Under the pieces are notes generated by a model that saw nothing but the letters and a program-made list of their open reading frames with translations, had not been told where the DNA came from and did not search any database. A DNA stretch of 64,000 nt from assembly GCF_003970385.1 (NCBI RefSeq), contig NZ_RXZH01000010.1, positions 30,135-94,134 on the forward strand. Direction: 5' to 3'. Positions 50,650 to 59,624 of the stretch are shown one piece after another (position 1 is the first letter of the stretch; each line of letters begins with the position of its first letter). The position numbers were made by a program, and so were the translations under genes. This DNA comes from Vibrio aquaticus. Lineage in GTDB: Bacteria; Pseudomonadota; Gammaproteobacteria; Enterobacterales; Vibrionaceae.

Positions 50650-51564
50650 TCAGCTGTTGGCCAGCGCTTGCTTCGATTTCTTGTTGTTTCGTAAACCATC
50701 AAAGCTAAACACAACCAGTGCTCCCCAAATGAAAGCGAAGGTGATGGCTTTGTCTGTGGTAAATGCTTCACCGTAGACCAATACTGCGAGTAAGAACATC
50801 AAACTCGGGCCAATGTATTGGAAGAAACCTAAGGTCGACAGCTTTAAACGGGTTGCGGCACCGGTAAAGCAAAGCAGCGGCAGAGTGGTAATAACACCGG
50901 CCGAAATCAGTAAGATATTTAAACTTAAAGGGTTCTCTGTGAGCTGGGAGGTTGGCGTATCGGCGATCCACAGTAAATAAATAGCGGCAGCAGGCAACAG
51001 AACCAAGGTTTCGACAAATAAGCCGGTTTGCGCTTCTAGACTCACTTTTTTACGTAGTAGCCCATAAAAGCCGAAACTCATCGCCAGAGCAATAGCCACC
51101 GTCGGAATAGAGCCAAACACAAACAGTTGAACTAATACGCCACAAGCGGCAAGGGCAACCGCAAACCACTGTAGTTTACGTAGCCGCTCACCTAAGAAGA
51201 GCATGCCGAGTAAGACGTTTATCAGAGGGTTGATGTAATACCCCAAACTGGCATCGAGCATGTGATCCGCATTGACCGCCCAAATGAAGATCAGCCAGTT
51301 TGCACCTACTAACACGGCAGTCGTGACCAGATACAATAGTTTCTGCTTTGATTTGATGACATCGCGAACGTTACGCCAGCGTCGCCCAAAGTGCAGTAAT
51401 GCCGCTAATAAGAAGAACGACCAAACCACACGGTGACTTAAGATCTCTAAAGGAGACACCTCACCTAAGGCTTTAAAATAGATAGGCGCAATGCCCCACA
51501 TCGTATACGCACCAATGGCGAGAAAGACACCTTGCTTGGCTCTTTGCTGTTCTTCTGGAGTCAT
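50650..51564 (-). CDS. rarD: RarD, EamA/DMT-superfamily transporter
   Basis: 304 residues from ATG 51564 (MTPEEQQRAKQGVFLAIGAYTMWGIAPIYFKAL), ten predicted membrane helices with the RarD signatures LSHRVVWSFFLL and ASLGYYINPLINVLLGMLFLGERLRKLQW. Substrate unknown; RarD was named for chloramphenicol sensitivity in E. coli and Pseudomonas. The longer frame from 51621 adds 19 residues without a ribosome site. Divergent from recQ. Confidence 0.9.
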   Translation of the reverse strand: MTPEEQQRAKQGVFLAIGAYTMWGIAPIYFKALGEVSPLEILSHRVVWSFFLLAALLHFGRRWRNVRDVIKSKQKLLYLVTTAVLVGANWLIFIWAVNADHMLDASLGYYINPLINVLLGMLFLGERLRKLQWFAVALAACGVLVQLFVFGSIPTVAIALAMSFGFYGLLRKKVSLEAQTGLFVETLVLLPAAAIYLLWIADTPTSQLTENPLSLNILLISAGVITTLPLLCFTGAATRLKLSTLGFFQYIGPSLMFLLAVLVYGEAFTTDKAITFAFIWGALVVFSFDGLRNNKKSKQALANS

Positions 51565-51725
51565 GGCTGTGTGCTCAAATGAAAATTTTACAAATTGAAA
51601 CAAGCAGTATACGAATGACACTCAAAATCGCCTAACAATTTGCGGTTTTATTCACCTCTAAACCCCACTACAATGTGCCCCTTGCGTTTACACGCATTCG
51701 ACCTGCATTCTTACTGAGATAATTC

Positions 51726-53564
51726 ATGACCTCGACACTTTTAGCACAACAACCAATGGAAGAACTGCCGACGCCACAAAGCATTCTAGAAGATGTTTTT
51801 GGCTACCAGAGCTTTCGTGATGGGCAACAAGAGGTGATCGAGTTGGCGGTTGCAGGGAAAGATAGCCTAGTGATCATGCCAACCGGCGGTGGTAAGTCAC
51901 TCTGTTACCAAATTCCTGCTCTGGCCCGTCATGGTTTAACCTTAGTGATCTCTCCTTTGATATCACTAATGAAGGACCAAGTTGATCAGTTAAAAGCCAA
52001 TGGTGTGGCTGCGGAGTGTGTTAACTCAACCATGCCGCGTGAAGAGCTTATCTCGGTTTACAACCGCATGCATTCTGGTGCGCTTAAACTGGTGTACGTC
52101 TCACCAGAAAGAGTGTTAATGCGAGACTTCATTGAGCGTCTTGAAAGCCTGCCATTGTCGATGATTGCCGTTGATGAAGCGCACTGTATCTCGCAGTGGG
52201 GGCATGACTTTAGACCTGAATATGCTTCGCTTGGTCAGTTAAAGCAGTACTTCCCACATGTGCCTGTGATGGCGTTGACGGCAACGGCTGACGATGCAAC
52301 GCGCAGCGATATCATGCAGCGCTTGCAGCTTAATGATCCGCATACGTATTTAGGCAGCTTCGATCGCCCGAACATTCGCTATACCTTGGTTGAGAAGCAT
52401 AAGCCGATTTCACAAGTGGTACGTTTCCTTGAAAACCAACGGGGTAGCTGCGGCATCATCTACTGTGGTAGCCGTAAGAAAGTCGAGATGGTGACGGAGA
52501 AGCTGTGTAACAACGGCCTTCGTGCTGCCAGCTACCATGCCGGACTCGAAGCGGATGAACGCGCTTACGTGCAAGAAGCGTTTCAGCGTGATGATATCCA
52601 AATCGTTGTCGCGACAGTGGCGTTTGGCATGGGCATCAATAAACCCAACGTGCGTTTTGTGGTGCATTTTGATATCCCACGTAATATCGAGTCTTACTAC
52701 CAAGAGACGGGTCGAGCAGGCCGAGATGGATTACCGGCTGAAGCGATGATGCTTTATGACCCAGCTGATATTAGTTGGCTTCGCCGTATGCTCGATGAAA
52801 AAGACGATGGGCCGCAAAAGCAGGTTGAAGCACACAAGCTCAATGCCATGAGTGCATTTGCTGAAGCGCAGACGTGTCGTCGTCAGGTACTGCTTAACTA
52901 CTTTGGCGAATACCGAGAGAAGCCGTGTGGCAACTGCGATATTTGCCTAGATCCGCCCAAACATTTTGATGCGACCGAGCAAGCGCAAAAAGCGTTGTCT
53001 TGTGTTTATCGAGTGAACCAAAGTTTTGGTATGGGCTATGTGGTTGAAGTGCTGCGCGGTATGCAAAATATCCGTGTCAGAGAAAATGGTCACGACAAGC
53101 TTTCAACCTACGGCATTGGGCGTGAAAACAGTCATGATTATTGGGTGAGTGTGTTCCGTCAGTTGATCCATAAAGGCTTACTGTTCCAAAATATCACTCG
53201 TAACTCAACGTTGCAGTTGACCGAAGAAGCTCGTCCGTTATTGCGTGGAGAGATGTCATTAGAGCTTGCAGTACCAAGATTGGATGTCGCGGCTCGTGCA
53301 GCTAAATCTGATAAATTGTCGAGCAAAAATTACGATAAGAAGCTGTTTGCGAAACTGCGTAAGCTACGTAAATCCATTGCCGATGAAGATGGTCTGCCGC
53401 CATACGTAGTATTCAGTGACGCGACCCTAATTGATATGGCGGAAATCCTACCGACCTCTTACGGTGAAATGCTTGCGGTGAGTGGTGTAGGCCAACGTAA
53501 ACTCGAGAAATACGCCGATCCATTCTTAGATTTAATTCAGGAGCACATTACCAATCATGGTTGA
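51726..53564 (+). CDS. recQ: ATP-dependent DNA helicase RecQ
   Basis: 612 residues, superfamily 2. Walker A MPTGGGKSLCYQ, DEAH box VDEAHCISQWGHDFRP (with the RecQ aromatic loop), helicase C domain with YYQETGRAGRDG, zinc-binding cysteines CRRQVLLNYFGE...CGNCDIC, winged-helix RQC domain and C-terminal HRDC domain (LFAKLRKLRKSIADEDGLPPYVVFSDATL). Works in recombination and fork repair. Overlaps the DUF3630 gene by 8 bases. Confidence 0.96.
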   Translation: MTSTLLAQQPMEELPTPQSILEDVFGYQSFRDGQQEVIELAVAGKDSLVIMPTGGGKSLCYQIPALARHGLTLVISPLISLMKDQVDQLKANGVAAECVNSTMPREELISVYNRMHSGALKLVYVSPERVLMRDFIERLESLPLSMIAVDEAHCISQWGHDFRPEYASLGQLKQYFPHVPVMALTATADDATRSDIMQRLQLNDPHTYLGSFDRPNIRYTLVEKHKPISQVVRFLENQRGSCGIIYCGSRKKVEMVTEKLCNNGLRAASYHAGLEADERAYVQEAFQRDDIQIVVATVAFGMGINKPNVRFVVHFDIPRNIESYYQETGRAGRDGLPAEAMMLYDPADISWLRRMLDEKDDGPQKQVEAHKLNAMSAFAEAQTCRRQVLLNYFGEYREKPCGNCDICLDPPKHFDATEQAQKALSCVYRVNQSFGMGYVVEVLRGMQNIRVRENGHDKLSTYGIGRENSHDYWVSVFRQLIHKGLLFQNITRNSTLQLTEEARPLLRGEMSLELAVPRLDVAARAAKSDKLSSKNYDKKLFAKLRKLRKSIADEDGLPPYVVFSDATLIDMAEILPTSYGEMLAVSGVGQRKLEKYADPFLDLIQEHITNHG

Positions 53565-53874
53565 TTCAGCACAAACGGAATTTGGACTGCTTGAGTATCA
53601 AGCAGAGGAGGGGCGCATTGTTATCCGAACGCCTCGCTTCGACTTTGATAGTTTCCCTGAATTGGCGCAACGCTTGATTACCTTGCTGTCAGCGACAGTG
53701 CATGAAAAGCAGTGGGATGCCGATATCCATTCATGGCTGGTGGATTTTGAAGGTTGCCAACTGTTCCTTAAATCAGAGCACTACAGTGAGAGCGTCTGGT
53801 TTGAAGCGTTAGCGACTGAAGACTCAAAAGAAGAACTCGATTTCTTAGCTTCCCTCTTCCAACGAGGTTTTTAA
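53557..53874 (+). CDS. DUF3630-family protein, translationally coupled to recQ
   Basis: 105 residues (MVDSAQTEFGLLEYQAEEG...FDFDSFPELAQRLI...WLVDFEGCQLFLKSEHYSESVWFEAL), acidic, soluble, no signal. I recognise it as the DUF3630 protein found after recQ in vibrios. Its ATG lies inside the last codons of recQ (8-base overlap), so its synthesis is tied to RecQ. Function unknown. Confidence 0.82.
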   Translation: MVDSAQTEFGLLEYQAEEGRIVIRTPRFDFDSFPELAQRLITLLSATVHEKQWDADIHSWLVDFEGCQLFLKSEHYSESVWFEALATEDSKEELDFLASLFQRGF

Positions 53875-53915
53875 GTACAGAAAACGTACGTCAACGATTG
53901 CTTAATAACTCATGC

Positions 53916-53978
53916 TTGCGGCGGATATTGGTTAATGTATAATCGCTCGCCGCGATATTTGTCATACTTCAAATATCG
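53916..53978 (+). promoter_or_regulatory. yhhQ promoter with a downstream palindrome
   Basis: TTGCGG (53916-53921), 16-base spacer, perfect TATAAT (53938-53943). Just past the expected start is a perfect 9-bp inverted repeat CGATATTTG/CAAATATCG (53953-53961 / 53970-53978), an operator or a 5' stabilising hairpin. Confidence 0.7.
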
Positions 53979-54035
53979 TCATTATTTCATTTAACATTGT
54001 TGGTAAGGCAATTTCCGGTGGCTCGGAGAGTGTCG

Positions 54036-54072
54036 ATTTGGGTTCCCTCACCCCCAAACCAAACTAAAAAGG
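54036..54072 (+). promoter_or_regulatory. preQ1-I riboswitch upstream of yhhQ
   Basis: P1 stem TTTGGG (54037-54042) pairs with CCCAAA (54053-54058), its loop carries TTCCCTCACC, and an A-rich tail AACTAAAAAGG follows: the compact H-type pseudoknot layout of class I preQ1 aptamers. The tail contains the AAGG ribosome-binding site 6-7 bases before the yhhQ ATG at 54079, so ligand binding should block translation. The regulated gene, a queuosine-precursor transporter, agrees. Confidence 0.85.
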
Positions 54073-54078
54073 TATCGC

Positions 54079-54750
54079 ATGAGTAACTTTACCCCTGCGC
54101 AGCAGCGCAAAGCCCTTTTTCTATTAGTTCTATTCCACCTGATCATCATTGCATCTAGCAACTACTTGGTTCAGCTTCCTTTTACCGTATTCGGATTCCA
54201 CACGACGTGGGGCGCATTTACGTTTCCATTTATCTTTTTAGCGACTGACCTGACAGTACGAGTTTTTGGTGCTCAGCTTGCTCGCCGAATCATTTTCTTG
54301 GTGATGTTACCTGCACTGGCGGTTTCCTACGGTTTATCGGTCCTCTTCTATGAGGGAGCATTCCAAGGCTTTAGCCAGTTAGGTGAGTTCAACTTGTTTG
54401 TCGCGCGTATCGCTATCGCGAGCTTTATGGCTTATCTATTAGGTCAGATTCTAGATGTGCATGTGTTTAACCGTCTGCGTCAGTTAAAGCAGTGGTGGGT
54501 AGCACCAACGTGCTCAACCTTATTTGGTAATGCGTTAGATACCATCGCGTTTTTTGCGATTGCGTTCTACCAAAGCCCAGATCCATTTATGGCTGAGCAT
54601 TGGACAGAGATTGCGCTGGTGGACTATGGATTCAAATTGGTGATTAGCCTAGGTTTGTTTGTTCCTATGTATGGCGTGTTACTGAACTTCTTAGTTCGAA
54701 AGCTGACAGCCGTAAACCCCGATTTCAAAGTGGTTGGTGCGAATTCGTAA
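54079..54750 (+). CDS. yhhQ: 7-cyano-7-deazaguanine (queuosine precursor) transporter YhhQ
   Basis: 223 residues, about six membrane helices (LFLLVLFHLIIIASSNYLVQLPF; WGAFTFPFIFLATDLTVRVFG, the conserved family motif near residues 50-70; SLGLFVPMYGVLLNFLV). COG1738 family, which imports preQ0/preQ1 bases for queuosine modification of tRNA. Controlled by the preQ1 riboswitch in its leader. Monocistronic with a terminator. Confidence 0.93.
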   Translation: MSNFTPAQQRKALFLLVLFHLIIIASSNYLVQLPFTVFGFHTTWGAFTFPFIFLATDLTVRVFGAQLARRIIFLVMLPALAVSYGLSVLFYEGAFQGFSQLGEFNLFVARIAIASFMAYLLGQILDVHVFNRLRQLKQWWVAPTCSTLFGNALDTIAFFAIAFYQSPDPFMAEHWTEIALVDYGFKLVISLGLFVPMYGVLLNFLVRKLTAVNPDFKVVGANS

Positions 54751-54767
54751 CCGAAACAATAGAAAAG

Positions 54768-54802
54768 AAAAAGCCCGAGGACTGAGTCACTCGGGCTTTT
54801 TT
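54768..54802. terminator. convergent terminator between yhhQ and gppA
   Basis: 12-bp stem AAAAAGCCCGAG/CTCGGGCTTTTT with a 10-nt loop; T tract on plus strand and A tract upstream. Confidence 0.9.
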
Positions 54803-54825
54803 TGTCTCTGACGTGTTGGTACTAA

Positions 54826-56316
54826 TTAATACTCAATCACCGATAGCGGCCAACCAATATCACTTTGGCGGTTAGCTTCAATCTCTAGCTCTGCAGCTGT
54901 CAGTGGATTCGCTTGCAGCCACTCTGATTTGAGCGTTAACGTTAGCTTGTCATCGTTAGAGCTTAAGTTGATGACAGGTTCTAAGTCTGGATTACGGCGA
55001 TGAGTTAGCAGTACCGCTAAACGCAGTAAACGAAGAACACGCTTGGCACTGGTGCCAGACAAAGCATGTTGCTCCGGCAAAGAGGTTAGCTGCTCACGGT
55101 AACGACGAGCCAGTTCACCCAACAGGTGCTTTTGCGCACGCGTATAGCCAGGCAAGTCTAAGTGCTGCAGCAAGTAAGCGCTGTGCTCCCCACCTTTCTT
55201 AAAGTCGATGGTTAAGCCAATTTCATGCAGCTTGGCCGCGGTTTCAAGTAAAACGCCACCTTGCTCTTCACTAATCCAATCATCCTGACACTCTGCAAGC
55301 AAGCGAGCCGCCATATTGGCGACTTGCTCTGCATAGATTGCATCAATCTGATAACGGCTTTGCACACTTGTAATGGTGCGAGTACGGATATCATCTTGCT
55401 TTAGTTCATCGACCATCTCGTAAACTAAGCCTTCACGCAGCGCGCCGCCGGCTAAGGTCATTGAATCAATTTCAAGCAGTTCGAAAATCGCAATCAGAAT
55501 CGATAGGCCACTTGGGAACACCAAAGCGCGCTCAAGTGTTAGGCCTTCAATCTCGAGCTCTTCAAGATGCTCGGCACGCATAGCTTGTTTTTGTAGACGT
55601 TTAAGTTTGGCATGAGTAATGACCTCATCCATCCCTTGCGCCAACATAATTTCTTGCAGAGCCTGCACTGTGCCAGAAGCCCCAACACAAACATCCCAAC
55701 CAATATCTGTATACTGCTCTAGAATTGGCTGGAGTGTTTCTTTCGCTGCTTGGATCGCGTTATTGAAGTTAGTTACGGTAAGTTGGCGATCTTTAAAGTG
55801 ACGCTCAAGCCATGTTACACAGCCCATTTTCAGACTGGTTAATGCTTTTGCTTCGAACCCTTCACCGATAATCAACTCAGTGCTCGCACCACCAATATCC
55901 ACCACTAAACGGCGGCCGCTGCCACCTGAAGTATGTGCGACGCCTTTATATATAGTGGCGGCTTCTTCCTCACCATCAATCACTTCAATATTGTGACCAA
56001 GAAGTTGGTTCGCTTTCTTAAGGAAAATATCCACATTGGTGGCAGTACGCAGCGTTGCGGTGCCGACAATACGAATATTTTCAGTCGGAATATCTTGTAG
56101 CCGTTCAGCAAACAGACTCAAACAATCCCATCCGCGCTGCATGGCTTCGTGGCTTAGCGCATTGTTTTCGTCTAAACCAGCGGCAAGACGTACTTTGCGT
56201 TTAATCTTAGCCATGGTCTGAATGCTGCCATCAATGTGACGCACAACGAGCATGTGAAAACTGTTCGACCCGAGATCGATGGCGGCGTATAGCGGAGATG
56301 AAACTGCTTGGCTCAT
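54826..56316 (-). CDS. gppA: guanosine-5'-triphosphate,3'-diphosphate pyrophosphatase (GppA/Ppx family)
   Basis: 496 residues. ASKHA-fold Ppx/GppA: AAIDLGSNSFHMLVVRHIDG (P-loop-like motif, residues 11-30), the glycine-rich VVDIGGASTELIIG (about 140-153), and an HD-like C-terminal helical region. Hydrolyses pppGpp to ppGpp, and may degrade polyphosphate. The gppA name is favoured over ppx because of the rhlB-trxA-rho neighbourhood. Starts 7 bases after the rhlB stop: same operon. Confidence 0.92.
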   Translation of the reverse strand: MSQAVSSPLYAAIDLGSNSFHMLVVRHIDGSIQTMAKIKRKVRLAAGLDENNALSHEAMQRGWDCLSLFAERLQDIPTENIRIVGTATLRTATNVDIFLKKANQLLGHNIEVIDGEEEAATIYKGVAHTSGGSGRRLVVDIGGASTELIIGEGFEAKALTSLKMGCVTWLERHFKDRQLTVTNFNNAIQAAKETLQPILEQYTDIGWDVCVGASGTVQALQEIMLAQGMDEVITHAKLKRLQKQAMRAEHLEELEIEGLTLERALVFPSGLSILIAIFELLEIDSMTLAGGALREGLVYEMVDELKQDDIRTRTITSVQSRYQIDAIYAEQVANMAARLLAECQDDWISEEQGGVLLETAAKLHEIGLTIDFKKGGEHSAYLLQHLDLPGYTRAQKHLLGELARRYREQLTSLPEQHALSGTSAKRVLRLLRLAVLLTHRRNPDLEPVINLSSNDDKLTLTLKSEWLQANPLTAAELEIEANRQSDIGWPLSVIEY

Positions 56317-56323
56317 AGACGAC

Positions 56324-57628
56324 TTAAGAATCCTTTTGTTGACGTGGACGAGAGCGATGGTTCGAACGGCGATTGCCAGAGCGTGAACCGCCAGTATTAG
56401 TGCGGCGCTGCTGCTGTGGACGGTTTGAACGCATACGAATTGGTGCAGGTAGCTCTTCGATCAGTGCACTTGGATCGTAGTCAGAAACCGGAATCGAGTG
56501 TTCGATGTACTCTTCAATCGGTGGCAGGTTAATGGCGTAGTCTTCACACGCGAAGCTGATTGAATGACCACTTGCGCCAGCACGACCAGTACGACCAATG
56601 CGGTGAACGTAGTCTTCACAGTCATCAGGTAGATCAAAGTTGAACACGTGTGTTACTTGAGGAATATGAAGGCCACGAGCCGCAACATCGGTTGCTACTA
56701 ATAGATCAACATCGCCTTTGGTAAATTGCTCTAGGATACGCTCACGTTTTTTCTGTGGAACGTCACCTGTTAGTAGACCAACACGGTGACCATCAGCTGC
56801 AAGGTGTCCCCAAACCGATTCACACTTGTGTTTGGTGTTGGCGAAAATGATCGCGCGATCTGGCCACTCTTCTTCAATCAGAGTTTGAAGCAGTGCCATC
56901 TTATGTTCATTGGATGGATAGAACAGCTCTTCTTGAATGCGGTGACCTGTTTTTACTTCTGGCTCAACGACAACATGCTCAGGATTGTGCATGTGCTCGA
57001 ACGCAAGTTCTTGTACACGGTAAGACAGTGTTGCTGAGAACAGCATGTTCAAACGCTCTTTTGGTTCAGGCATACGGCGGAACAAAAAGCGAATGTCTTT
57101 AATAAAGCCGAGATCGAACATACGGTCTGCTTCATCAAGAACGACAGCTTGGATGTGATTAAGATTAAACACACGCTGCTTATAGAAATCGATAATACGA
57201 CCAGTCGTACCAATCAGTACATCTACGCCTTCTTCTAGCTTCGCCAGCTGCTTATCGTAGCTTTCGCCACCGTAAGCAAGTGCCGCTTTAATACCAGTGC
57301 TTGCGATAAGAGGTTCAGCATCGTTATAGATCTGAATCGCCAGTTCGCGAGTTGGTGCCATAATAATAGCGCGAGGCTGATTTGGCTTACGACCTTCATG
57401 TTCTGAAGTCGTCAGTAAGTGGTTAAAAGTAGCAGTCAGGAAAGCTAATGTCTTACCTGTACCCGTTTGGGCTTGTCCTGCGATGTCTTGGCCGGTGAGC
57501 AGTACCGGCAACGCCAAAGCTTGAATAGGGGTACAAAACTCGAACCCTTTTTTCTCCAAACCTTCAGTGATTTGAGGGTGTAAACCCAAATCGGCGAACT
57601 TTTGCTCTGTGATGTGCGTCTTTTTCAT
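56324..57628 (-). CDS. rhlB: ATP-dependent RNA helicase RhlB
   Basis: 434-residue DEAD-box helicase. Q motif FCTPIQALALPVLL, Walker A AQTGTGKT, DEAD box VLDEADRMFDLGF, motif III SATLS, motif VI HRIGRTGRAG, and a basic Arg-rich tail (RMRSNRPQQQRRTNTGG...) typical of RhlB. RNA-unwinding partner of RNase E in the degradosome. Operon rhlB-gppA, divergent from trxA. Confidence 0.96.
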   Translation of the reverse strand: MKKTHITEQKFADLGLHPQITEGLEKKGFEFCTPIQALALPVLLTGQDIAGQAQTGTGKTLAFLTATFNHLLTTSEHEGRKPNQPRAIIMAPTRELAIQIYNDAEPLIASTGIKAALAYGGESYDKQLAKLEEGVDVLIGTTGRIIDFYKQRVFNLNHIQAVVLDEADRMFDLGFIKDIRFLFRRMPEPKERLNMLFSATLSYRVQELAFEHMHNPEHVVVEPEVKTGHRIQEELFYPSNEHKMALLQTLIEEEWPDRAIIFANTKHKCESVWGHLAADGHRVGLLTGDVPQKKRERILEQFTKGDVDLLVATDVAARGLHIPQVTHVFNFDLPDDCEDYVHRIGRTGRAGASGHSISFACEDYAINLPPIEEYIEHSIPVSDYDPSALIEELPAPIRMRSNRPQQQRRTNTGGSRSGNRRSNHRSRPRQQKDS

Positions 57629-57740
57629 TGCTATAGAATATCAGCTTAAGCTTGCAATACGAAAGTAAATACATTCCAATAGGGCATCTAAATACTGGTT
57701 ATCATCCAACCAGTTCCGAAAAAACACATTGGAGTGGAAG

Positions 57741-58067
57741 ATGAGTGATAAGATTTTGCAGCTAACAGACGACGGTTTTGATGCCGATGTAATTAATGCT
57801 GCAGGCCCAGTTCTTGTTGATTTTTGGGCAGAATGGTGTGGTCCTTGTAAGATGATTGCACCGATTTTGGACGAAATCGCAGACGAGTACGAAGGCAAAC
57901 TCACTATCGGTAAACTGAATATCGACCAAAACGCAGGTACTCCACCTAAGTTTGGTATCCGTGGTATCCCAACACTATTGCTATTTAAAGATGGCAGTGT
58001 GGCAGCAACGAAAGTAGGCGCATTGTCTAAAACTCAGCTAAAAGAGTTCCTAGACGCTAACCTATAA
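57741..58067 (+). CDS. trxA: thioredoxin 1
   Basis: 108 residues, cytoplasmic disulfide reductant with active site WCGPC (residues 32-36), the cis-proline in GIPTLLLF and N-terminal MSDKILQLTDDGFD. ATG 57741 follows TTGGAG; the in-frame ATG at 57729 overlaps that ribosome site and is rejected. Own terminator, then rho, as in E. coli. Confidence 0.98.
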   Translation: MSDKILQLTDDGFDADVINAAGPVLVDFWAEWCGPCKMIAPILDEIADEYEGKLTIGKLNIDQNAGTPPKFGIRGIPTLLLFKDGSVAATKVGALSKTQLKEFLDANL

Positions 58068-58079
58068 TTGCTAGATAAG

Positions 58080-58110
58080 ACCGTGCACATACTGCACGGT
58101 TTTGTTTTTT
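58080..58110 (+). terminator. trxA intrinsic terminator
   Basis: 8-bp stem ACCGTGCA-catac-TGCACGGT followed by TTTGTTTTTT. Confidence 0.88.
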
Positions 58111-58260
58111 GAATACCAACAAAATCTAGACTAGGCTACTATTTAGTGCTAGTTTATCGCACGTTAAATAAACAAGTTCTCTTCTTGGTCGATCCTGAGA
58201 CCAAATCCTTCTTAAACTAGAAAATAGATCCTTATTTTGACTAAACAAGCATCAACCACC
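58111..58260 (+). promoter_or_regulatory. rho leader
   Basis: 150 bases between the trxA terminator and rho. A hairpin TTGGTC/GACCAA (58185-58190 / 58199-58204) lies in the leader. In E. coli the rho leader mediates Rho autoregulation; here that is inference. No coding sequence is evident. Confidence 0.4.
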
Positions 58261-59520
58261 ATGAACCTCACTGAACTTAAGAACAGACCTGTGTCTGACC
58301 TTGTTAAACTTGGCGAAAGCCTAGGCTTAGAAAACCTAGCTCGTCTAAGAAAGCAAGACATTATCTTTGCGATCCTTAAAGCGCATGCTAAGAGTGGCGA
58401 AGATATCTTTGGTGATGGTGTTCTAGAAATTTTGCAAGACGGCTTTGGTTTCCTGCGCAGCGCAGACAGTTCATACCTTGCAGGTCCAGATGATATCTAC
58501 GTTTCGCCAAGTCAGATTCGTCGATTCAACCTGCGCACAGGTGACTCAATCGCTGGTAAAATTCGTCCACCAAAAGATGGCGAACGTTACTTTGCATTGT
58601 TGAAAGTTAACACGGTTAACCACGACAAGCCTGATAACGCACGTAATAAAATCCTGTTTGAAAACCTTACCCCTCTACATGCTAACGAACGCATGGTTAT
58701 GGAGCGCGGTAATGGTGCGACAGAAGATATCACAGCACGTATCCTTGACCTGGCTTCACCAATTGGTAAAGGTCAGCGTGGTCTGATTGTTGCTCCGCCT
58801 AAAGCGGGTAAGACAATGCTTCTGCAAAACATAGCTCAAAGCATTGCTCACAACCACCCTGAGTGTGAGCTGATGGTACTTCTTATCGACGAACGTCCAG
58901 AAGAAGTAACAGAGATGCAACGCCTAGTAAAAGGTGAAGTGATTGCTTCTACGTTTGATGAACCAGCGTCTCGTCACGTACAAGTTGCTGAAATGGTAAT
59001 CGAGAAAGCAAAACGCCTTGTTGAACACAAGAAAGACGTGGTCATCCTGCTTGACTCTATTACTCGTCTAGCACGTGCATACAACACGGTTGTTCCTTCA
59101 TCAGGTAAAGTTCTTACTGGTGGTGTGGATGCAAACGCACTGCATCGTCCTAAGCGTTTCTTCGGTGCTGCACGTAACGTAGAAGAAGGCGGCAGCCTAA
59201 CTATCCTAGCAACGGCACTAGTAGATACAGGTTCTAAGATGGACGAAGTTATCTACGAAGAGTTCAAGGGTACAGGTAACATGGAAATCCACCTAAACCG
59301 TAAGATTGCGGAGAAACGTGTATTCCCAGCTATCGACTTTAACCGCAGCGGTACTCGTCGTGAAGAGCTTCTAACGAAGAACGAAGAGCTACAGAAGATG
59401 TGGATTCTGCGTAAGATTGTTCACCCAATGGGCGAAATCGATGCGATGGAGTTCCTGATTGATAAGCTAGCAATGACGAAGACTAACGATGAATTCTTCG
59501 ATGCGATGCGTCGTCAGTAA
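58261..59520 (+). CDS. rho: transcription termination factor Rho
   Basis: 419 residues, identical length to E. coli Rho. N-terminal RNA-binding cold-shock-like domain (DGFGFLRSADSSYLAGPDDIYVS), P-loop APPKAGKTMLLQNIA, Q loop/R loop region FDEPASRHVQVAEMV and RFFGAARNVEEGGSLTI. Hexameric RNA-DNA helicase terminating transcription. ATG 58261 (MNLTELKNRP) is the family start; the TTG at 58237 adds eight residues and is rejected. The ribosome site is poor. Confidence 0.97.
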   Translation: MNLTELKNRPVSDLVKLGESLGLENLARLRKQDIIFAILKAHAKSGEDIFGDGVLEILQDGFGFLRSADSSYLAGPDDIYVSPSQIRRFNLRTGDSIAGKIRPPKDGERYFALLKVNTVNHDKPDNARNKILFENLTPLHANERMVMERGNGATEDITARILDLASPIGKGQRGLIVAPPKAGKTMLLQNIAQSIAHNHPECELMVLLIDERPEEVTEMQRLVKGEVIASTFDEPASRHVQVAEMVIEKAKRLVEHKKDVVILLDSITRLARAYNTVVPSSGKVLTGGVDANALHRPKRFFGAARNVEEGGSLTILATALVDTGSKMDEVIYEEFKGTGNMEIHLNRKIAEKRVFPAIDFNRSGTRREELLTKNEELQKMWILRKIVHPMGEIDAMEFLIDKLAMTKTNDEFFDAMRRQ

Positions 59521-59535
59521 GCATTAAAAATTGAA

Positions 59536-59566
59536 AAAACGCCACCGCTTAGCCGGTGGCGTTTTT
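59536..59566 (+). terminator. rho intrinsic terminator
   Basis: 12-bp stem AAAACGCCACCG-cttagc-CGGTGGCGTTTT plus T. Confidence 0.92.
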
Positions 59567-59624
59567 GTTTGCATTCTCTAGTGATAACAAGCACAATGGA
59601 ATCAAATGTTACAAGGAGGTTAAC

